From contig JAZBRS010000023.1 of assembly GCA_037176725.1 (NCBI GenBank), forward strand, positions 25,043,001 through 25,107,000: DNA of 64,000 bases, given 5' to 3'. The first letter of the stretch is position 1. Each line of letters starts with the position of its first letter. This document shows, piece by piece, positions 57,141-64,000 of this stretch. The translations under genes and the position numbers were made by a program. The DNA is from Posidonia oceanica (taxonomy: Eukaryota; Streptophyta; Magnoliopsida; Alismatales; Posidoniaceae). The notes under the pieces are model-generated. The model worked only from the letters and a program-made list of their open reading frames with translations, made no database searches and had not been told where the DNA came from.

Positions 57141-58364
57141 TGTTAGGATCGAGTGGCTACTCTAGAGGGGAGGTGAATAGAGTATTTAAAATTTATGCGG
57201 AATTTAAACAATTATTAAACAAACAATAAGTAATATTCAAATAAATGATCTAAGTTAGGCAATTTGAATATTAAACTATAACATGCATAGAAGCAGGTAA
57301 AAGGCAATGAGATGCACAAAAGGATTTATAGTGGTTCAGCCTTCCTGCCTTAGTCCACTCCTCGAGAATCCCTCGAGAGTTACCTTAATCCGATCTTGTT
57401 CCGGGCCAAGATCCTGCTGTTACACTTGCTTAGCGAATCCTTGCCAAGCCCTGCAAAAACCGCGGTTTCCTTCTCACAACCGGAGAAGACTTTGCTATAA
57501 TGAATTACAACTCCTTTTTTTCCAAGCTCCCAATATTCTTTTGCAATGTGGAAGGTTTGAGGTGAAGCTCATTTGCTTGGGAATGGATCTCACTGAATAG
57601 GAATGGAATGTATTTATAGTTGGCTCTTTGAAAACTCTTTTGAAGATTTTTCAATATGGGACTATGTCTCTCTTTTTTGTTGGGATGTTTGGGGTCCTAT
57701 TTATAGGAAAACATCAAGGTATGGGGTGTGCCTAATGGCTAGAAAATCTCCTCAACGTTTAGAAACGGCTAGTAAAATCGGTACATTGAAATATTTCGGA
57801 GTGCCGTTTTACCAAGCTCAATGTGCAACACACAAGCAAAACGACATGTCGTTCTGAAACGGTATGCCGAATGCATACTCCAGAAACGGTATGCCGAAAT
57901 TTATCGGTGTGCCATTTTCAACGAGTTTTCTGAATTTCTTTTTCTTTCGGTCCATTTGCTATTGGGCCCAAAAACCCATTCGGTATACCGATGAAAATCG
58001 GTATGCCGATTTTACCCTTAAGCCTATTTCTGATCTATTTTTCTTATCGTTCTCTCCTGTGATTTGTGTTCCTATTTTCTCTATCTTTGGGAGATCATTA
58101 CAAGTTCCTAGAATACAAGATATTACATTTGCATGAATAATGGAAACTTGATTTTCGATATTTAATCTTCAATTTTCAATCTTCAATCTTCAATCTTCAA
58201 TATTCAATAGATTTGACTTATTTGCATATAAGCTTCTTCTTGGTTCATTTCTTCTTCTTTATCTTTCAAGGTTCATGATCATTCTTCATTGACCTATTGA
58301 ACAGACTTAGCAAACAAATATGTTTTGTTATCATCAAAATAGAGATATGACAATTTTACCAACA
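57141..58364 (-). repeat. 3' LTR of the copia-like element
   Basis: Complete LTR. On the minus strand it runs from TGTTGGTAAAATTG at 58364 to CACTCGATCCTAACA at 57141. Minus-strand TATA-like boxes CTATAAATAGGA (about 57706-57695) and CTATAAATACAT are present, and GGTATGCCGA-type palindromes recur at 57860-58015. Confidence 0.87.
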
Positions 58365-58378
58365 ATCTCTCTCTTTTT
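58365..58378 (-). other. Polypurine tract
   Basis: The minus strand reads AAAAAGAGAGAGAT directly before the 3' LTR start, where plus-strand DNA synthesis would be primed. Confidence 0.75.
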
Positions 58379-61376
58379 GATGATGACAAAAACTACAGAA
58401 TAGTTCAAAGCTAGTAAACATAAATGTATATCAAAAGGTATATTCCAATATAGAACAAATGTATTTGTAAAGTATTTTTGGAATATTTATTCATTTAGTA
58501 TTTCTATTCTTTCTCCCCCTTTTTGCATAAGCAAAAAGCATATAAGTTTATGAAAGAATTAGATTAACTATGATTCATTGTATCCGTATCATCAAATGTG
58601 AGTTTTTTTTTTAATAAACTCCTCCTTTCAATAAGCCTAGTAATAAATATGTATTTTCATGTATTCTCCTTTTGTTACTGCAGAATTATAATAGTAATCT
58701 TTAACTCACAATTAATCTGCAAAGTATATCAGGGCTTATTTAATTTTCATTACTCAACTAAGATCATCAAAGGATATGAAATATAAATATGATTCATGTG
58801 AAATTATTACTCATAATCTATGTTCCCTTTAATCATACCATCATGAAAAACATAATATAACATCTTATTTGCCATTTTTCACGAAAAACTTATCATCTTA
58901 AACCAATCTTTTTATAAAAATCCAAACACATGAAGAATATTCAAACACCAATGATTTTTACATGTAATCCATATTTAATCTCACATAAAATTGTATTTAG
59001 TCAGATCTATAAGTATCAAGATAAAATTATATGAAAGATATCCAATCAGACACAACTTTTTATAAAGAGTACTTATACATGCTCCCCCTAAATTCAAACA
59101 CGGGTAAAAGAGTAGAACTCTTATAAACATTATGCATAAAAGATGTAACAGGGAATTCATATCATTATGACCAGGATTCATGTTATTTTCAATAAAGATT
59201 TAATATATAATTTTCAGTAAAGCTCCCTCTTTCAATAAGCATTATTTTCCATACTTAAAAGTAGAGAATACAAGAAATATTCATCCATGATTATTAATTG
59301 AATCATAACCATATGATGATATTCAATAAGCGTAAAATTCATCAATTTTTATTAATATTCATTAAGTTCTCCCTTACACCAATCATGGGTAAAAATCGAA
59401 AGTTCAGATTTTCAATAATCCACTTTTATAAGATTTTCAAGAAATTATCAAAATCAGTTTTTATAATAAAATAATAGTTAGATCTATATGCATCAAGATC
59501 AAATAATATTCAATAAACATAAAAAATATCAATTTGTTGAAAAGATATCAATTAAAAGGATATTCAATTTAAAACTTATGATAGACAATATTCAATAAGC
59601 TCCCCCACACTTTAAGCATATAAACTTATAGATCTTTAAAATGCAGCAACATCATCTTAAGAGATATCAATAGTAAGGATTTTCAATATACCAACTGGTA
59701 GGATTCTCAATATGTTCCCTTAATCAATAAGCATGGGTAAAGGATAGAAATCCATATACATCATGTAAAGCAAAATGATATATCAATTTAAGCATAGGCA
59801 AACTTCAAGTATTTAACCAATCATAAAACATAAAACACTATATCCCAGAATATGAAAATCATATAGGATTTTTTCATTTTGATATAATGATTCAAAAATT
59901 TGATCAAATGTGCAGAATACCAATAATCAGTATAATCATAGTCCATGGTTATTATATCAAATATAAAATATCGAGAATTTTGGTCAAGAATAAAAAAATT
60001 CAGACAGAAAATCCATTCGACAGGCTGGATAAAAATGGCAAAAAATCAGTATATCATTCATAGATAATTTTGAGACCAATGTTAAATAAGTATATCAATC
60101 ATATATATCATTTTCATGCATCATTTATATATTCATATATTACTATGAATGTCAAATATCATCCAAAGAGAACAACATGAGTAATTTAACTCATTTAAAT
60201 TGGATATATAAAAAAGAATCATCTCTTCTGTGTTTGAATATGTTTATAGTATGAACATGAAATTTGAGTATCATTGTATTGAATATATATGTAATCAATA
60301 TGGCATTTTTCAATATAGTATTCATATGCATTTAATCATTTATTCATAGAATCATTCTCACGATATATATAGAATCTCAAATCATTCAAAGATAAGATTC
60401 ATATAACTCAAAGAAAATTTCCTTTAGAGCACACAACAAATATAACCATAAATCATATAACCAATGTTTAGCAACATTCCATGTCATATAAAATATAGGT
60501 ACTGTCAACATATTCTATATCATATAAAATATGAACTACGTCAATAATACAAGCCAGAATATAGTTTTCAAATACATAACAGTAAATAATTTTTTAAAAA
60601 TAAAAAACGATATGCTGAAATATGATCGGTATGTCGTTTTGTTCGACACAGCTGGTTAATTCGGTTGACCGGAGGAAAATGATTGACCGAATCAGAGATT
60701 TTCGGTAGACCGAAAATAAATGATCGACTGAATCAGGAAATTTCGACACTTCGATTTTTCATTGGTATGCCGAATATCACCAGTGTTCCGAAATAATGAC
60801 AGATAAAAATACCCCCTAAAATCAAATGGTATACCGATGAATTTCGGTATTCCGTTACAGGGAAATTCGGCAGTTCGTTAAATTTCGGTATTCTGAAACT
60901 GGATTTTTTGAAAGATTTCCCCCTTTTTAATAGTATTCCAAAATATTTTTAGAATTTATCTGATATCTTCATATATATATAAAAACATTTGTTTAAAGAA
61001 TTAAAAATTATGAAACACATTTTAGATATAATTCCTTAAATAATAGTCGAATTTTTGAAACATAGAAATATTTATCAAGTAATCATTTATCAAATAAGCA
61101 AATAAGGAATCATGCTTCAACAAAGATGTAACTAAACAAACTATTTTTAAAGAAGGAATTCACCAATATTTTTCAATTTAATAAATGTTCCATTTTCCTT
61201 CTTCTTTTTTGATAAATCAAATATTTAGAACAAGTAGAGATTTTGGTACCCACTTAATTTTAGGTCTAGATGGATTAGTTCCATTATTTCTTAATTTGGG
61301 GATCCATTTATCTCTTTCTTCCTTCTTAATGACAAATTCATATCTTTCATCATTTTTAGCTCTTACATAACTATTT
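58379..61376 (-). other. Internal region of the copia-like element without pol
   Basis: AT-rich, with repeated short phrases (GCTCCCCC, TTCAATAAGC, ATATCAAT). No integrase, reverse transcriptase or RNase H motif could be read in any frame. 60600-60900 carries further GGTA(T/G)(G/A)CCGA-type text resembling the LTRs. Confidence 0.6.
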
Positions 61377-62151
61377 TCATATGCAAAAATCTTTCTGTGT
61401 ATTTATACTTTTAGGCACATTTTTACTTCTATACTTTCTTTCATCAAGAGATTTTCCTTTGATTGTAATCTTAGCAACATTATTAAGCAAACATTCACTT
61501 TTGACTTTCAATGATGTAAGGTTATTTTCTAAGACATCAATTTTACTTTTCATGATATTCAACTCATTTTCCAATATATTATTTTCTCTTTCAAATGCTT
61601 TGTTCTTACTTTTCAAATCATTATTCTCATTTGAAATCAACTTATTTTCATGAGATATATCCATAAAGCTTTTGTTCAAACTTTTGTTTTTACCCTTCAA
61701 AGATTTATATTTCAAGTAAACCTCATTAAAAGCATCAAGCAATTCATCCATAGAAAAATCTTCAATATTGTCTAAGGATAGTACCTCACTAGATGTAGCC
61801 ATAAAACATGAGTGAGCCTCCTCACCATCTTCATTGGAGGTATCGCTATTATCCCATGTAGCTTGAAGAGCCTTATTCTTTTTGGTTTTTCTCTTGTCCT
61901 TCTTTTGAATCCTTTCTTTCTTTAAGAATAATTTGAACTTGTTAGTAATAAAAGCAAAATCTTCATCATCTGAATCATCCGATTCGATCGAGACATTAAA
62001 TGTAATACTCTTCATTTTTGGAACTTTTTCAATTTCTTTTTCAATCATTTGTACTTCATAGGAGGTGAGATTTCCTATGAGTTCTTTTAGTGAATAATTT
62101 GAGAGGTCTTTTGCCTCTTCAATGGCAGTAGTCCTTTTCTTCCATTCTGGA
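61377..62151 (-). pseudogene. Copia-type gag fragment
   Basis: Gag forms the virus-like particle of the element. From the LTR junction at about 62151 the minus strand reads PEWKKRTTAIEEAKDLSNYS and LKELIGNLTSYEVQ, the C-terminal part of the UBN2-type gag domain. Then come an acidic part (SIESDDSDDEDFAF), ALQATWDNSDTSNEDGEEAH, and a coiled-coil rich in Lys, Asn and Glu (about 61420-61750). It ends at 61377 before any zinc knuckle CCHC could be read. The N-terminal half was lost with the LTR 3' end and primer site in one deletion. Confidence 0.75.
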
Positions 62152-63190
62152 GTTCAACCTCCCTGGCTTAGTCCACTCTTCGAGAATCCCTCGAGAGTTA
62201 CCTTAATTCGATCTTGTTCTGGACCAAGATCTTGCCGTTACACTTGCTCAGTGAATCCTTGCCAAGCCCCGTAAAAACCACTGTTTCCTTCTCACAACCG
62301 GAGAAGACTTTGCTATAATGAATTACAACTCTTTTTTTTCTAAGCTCCCAATATTCTTTTGCAATGTGGAAGGTTTGAGGTGAAGCTCACTTGCTTGGGA
62401 ATGGATCTCACTAGATAGGAATGGAATGTATTTATAGTTGACTCTTTGAAAACTCTCTTGAAGATTTTTCATTATGGGATTATGTCTCTCTTCTTTGTTG
62501 GGATGTTTGGGGTCCTATTTATAGGAAAACATCAAGGTATGGGGCGTGCCTAACGGTTAGAAAATCTCCCTAACGTTTAGAAACGGCTAGTAAAATCGGT
62601 ACGCCGAAATATTTCAGAGTGCCATTTTGCCAAGCTCAATGTGCAACACACGAGTAAAACGGAATGCTGTTCTGGAACGGTATACCGAATGCATACTCCA
62701 GAAACGGTATGCCGAAATTTATCGGTGTGCCGTTTTCAACGAGTTTTCTGAATTTTTTTTTCTTCCGGTCCATTTGCTATTGGGCCTAAAAACCCATTCG
62801 GTATACCGATGAAAATCGGTATGTCGATTTTACCCTTAAGCCTATTTCTGATATATTTTTCTTATCGTTCTCTCCTGTGATTTGTGTTCCTATTTTCTCC
62901 ATCTTTAGGAGATAATTACAAGTTCCTAGAATACAAGATATTACATTTGCATGAATAATGGAAACTTGATCTTCGATCTTTAATCTTCAATTTTCAATAA
63001 TCAATCTTCAATCTTCAATCTTCAGTCTTCAATAGATTTGACTTGTTTGCATATAAGCTTCTTCTTGGTTCATTTCTTCTTCTTCTATCTTTCAAGGTTC
63101 ATGATCATTCTTCATTGATCTATTGAACAGACTTAGCAAACAAATATGTTTTGTTATCATCAAAATAGAGATATGACAATTTTACCAACA
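62152..63190 (-). repeat. 5' LTR of the copia-like element, 3' end deleted
   Basis: It matches 57334-58364 with roughly 5% differences judged by eye, and ends abruptly at the gag fragment. Confidence 0.87.
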
Positions 63191-64000
63191 GAGGTGAAAA
63201 ATTATAAACCATCATCTCGCTTGGAAAAACTTTTTGATGGGAAAACCTGTGTTAGGAAATCTGATGTTGAGAGGATTCTTAAACAACTAGCAAAGACAGG
63301 AAGTTCTGAAGATGAAGATGTTTGCGTGAAGCTTTGGATTTGCTTGCTGTTCACAACATTCCTGATCCCTGATTCAAGCTGTGGATTTCCCAATTGGATG
63401 CTGTGTTATATAAATGACCTAGAAAGGATATCAAGCTACAACTAGGCACTCTACACATTGGAGGTTATAATGAACAGCTTGGACCATCTCAAATCGTATT
63501 GCTTGGGATGTGCATGGACACTTTTGGTAAGTTTATTGACAAATTTAACTTTTGCTTAAAATTTTAAACTTTACTACGCTATTCACCTCATAACATTGCA
63601 AATCTATTTGATATAAATTGTAGGTTTGGGCATATGAGAGAGACAACTCTATAGAGCTAACAAACCCTACAGCCATTTCGTTATACAAGAAATATGCGAA
63701 GACAACTAAGGGAACAACAACAAAGCTTGCCTCCAAGAGGAAACAAGCTAATGTGGAGGTATAAATGCAAACAAACCATTTAACATGTACAAATTGGATA
63801 TGTATCTATCATCAAGCTAACAAATAAATAATGATAGGATGATGAATCCGATGACGACGATATATGCATTAAGGATGTTCTCCAAGGACCAAGACAAAAG
63901 ATACTGATTGCATTCATTATGATATTTGAAATCCATTTTAATTTGATTTTTGTTTTAGTAACACTATAATTGAAATTGCTTTTTATATTAATGAAACAAT

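Larger units (their letters stand above)
57141..63190 (-). mobile_element. Ty1/copia-like retrotransposon, deleted
   Basis: The exact target duplication GAGGT lies at 57136-57140 and 63191-63195, within an exon. The left LTR (57141-58364, 1224 bp) is the 3' LTR; the right one (62152-63190) is the 5' LTR and lacks its last 195 bases or so. That deletion also removed the primer-binding site and the start of gag. On the minus strand LTRs start TGTTGGTAAAATTGTCATAT. A purine tract AAAAAGAGAGAGAT abuts the 3' LTR. Gag remains at 61377-62151; no protease, integrase or reverse transcriptase is seen. LTRs carry GGTATGCCGA palindromes like those of Sireviruses, so a Sirevirus relation is possible. Confidence 0.88.
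51754..63969 (+). pseudogene. Plant-mobile-domain-like gene, broken by two LTR insertions
   Basis: Exons: 51754-51791, 52310-52515, 52607-63526 (interrupted at 52672-56929 and 57141-63190), 63624-63758, 63838-63969. GT/AG sites and phases match at each junction: ATG at 51754, GG|G across intron 1, A|AT across intron 2. The exon-2 product has PTFSMGLSQMSPDKD and a Lys/Asp/Glu-rich tail. The large exon reads VFSHFWDMPLCKI, FSVDDILEILQIPNGEKELV, then after the Copia-like element SRLEKLFDGKTCVRKSDVE and PNWMLCYINDLERISSYN, followed by a TAG where Trp is likely. The last exons read VWAYERDNSIEL and DDESDDDD. The pattern resembles proteins with the plant mobile domain, often carried by Mutator-like or Ulp1-type elements; this is inference. 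Both insertions carry their target duplication and hit coding sequence. It cannot make a full product. Confidence 0.75.

Noticed and set aside
57307..58136. Three consecutive frames of 84-97 residues
   Set aside because: They lie wholly inside a copia-like LTR and the partner LTR does not preserve them.

Overview
This is nuclear DNA of a flowering plant. The only gene that looks intact is a seven-exon nucleotide-sugar transporter resembling Arabidopsis ROCK1. Almost everything else is nested transposable elements and broken gene pieces. The species cannot be named from the sequence; no tRNA, rRNA, CRISPR array or bacterial-style operon was seen.

Layout. 1-2581 is the end of a giant LTR. 2582-11397 holds PIF/Harbinger remnants, a TRIM element with a solo LTR nested in it, and a tandem-repeat field. 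11398-18208 is a giant solo LTR with a smaller Athila-like solo LTR inside it. 18209-19454 holds the last copy of the tandem field plus two unidentified exon-like pieces. 19455-27948 is a truncated giant LTR with another giant solo LTR inside it. 27949-31548 holds a repeat module and a decayed PIF/Harbinger transposase. 31549-37126 is a fourth complete giant solo LTR. 37127-41529 carries copies of an unknown module and two non-autonomous hAT-like elements. 41530-48265 is the transporter gene. 48600-50958 holds hairpins, a cytochrome P450 scrap, an F-box scrap and the 5' end of a minus-strand Ty3-like element. 51754-63969 is one multi-exon gene, probably of the plant-mobile-domain type, broken by two LTR insertions, one of which holds a hAT transposon.

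Main results. (1) Six LTRs of one family (starting TGTAGACACC or TGTTGACACC and ending CTACA) occur with no internal region anywhere. Four are bounded by 5-bp target duplications (GGATC, GTGCT/GCGCT, GCGGT, GCAGT), so they are solo LTRs. (2) Five of the six show a long tandem array upstream of their 3' end, and the array sequence differs from copy to copy; one array is built from short palindromes. (3) The broken gene at 51754-63969 keeps matching splice phases and reads through both insertion points once the insertions and their duplicated target sites (ATGGT, GAGGT) are set aside. This gives a relative order of insertions: gene, then Athila-like LTR, then hAT; the Copia-like element is a separate event.

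All element boundaries come from reading termini and target duplications by eye. Family names are from remembered motif patterns, not database searches.
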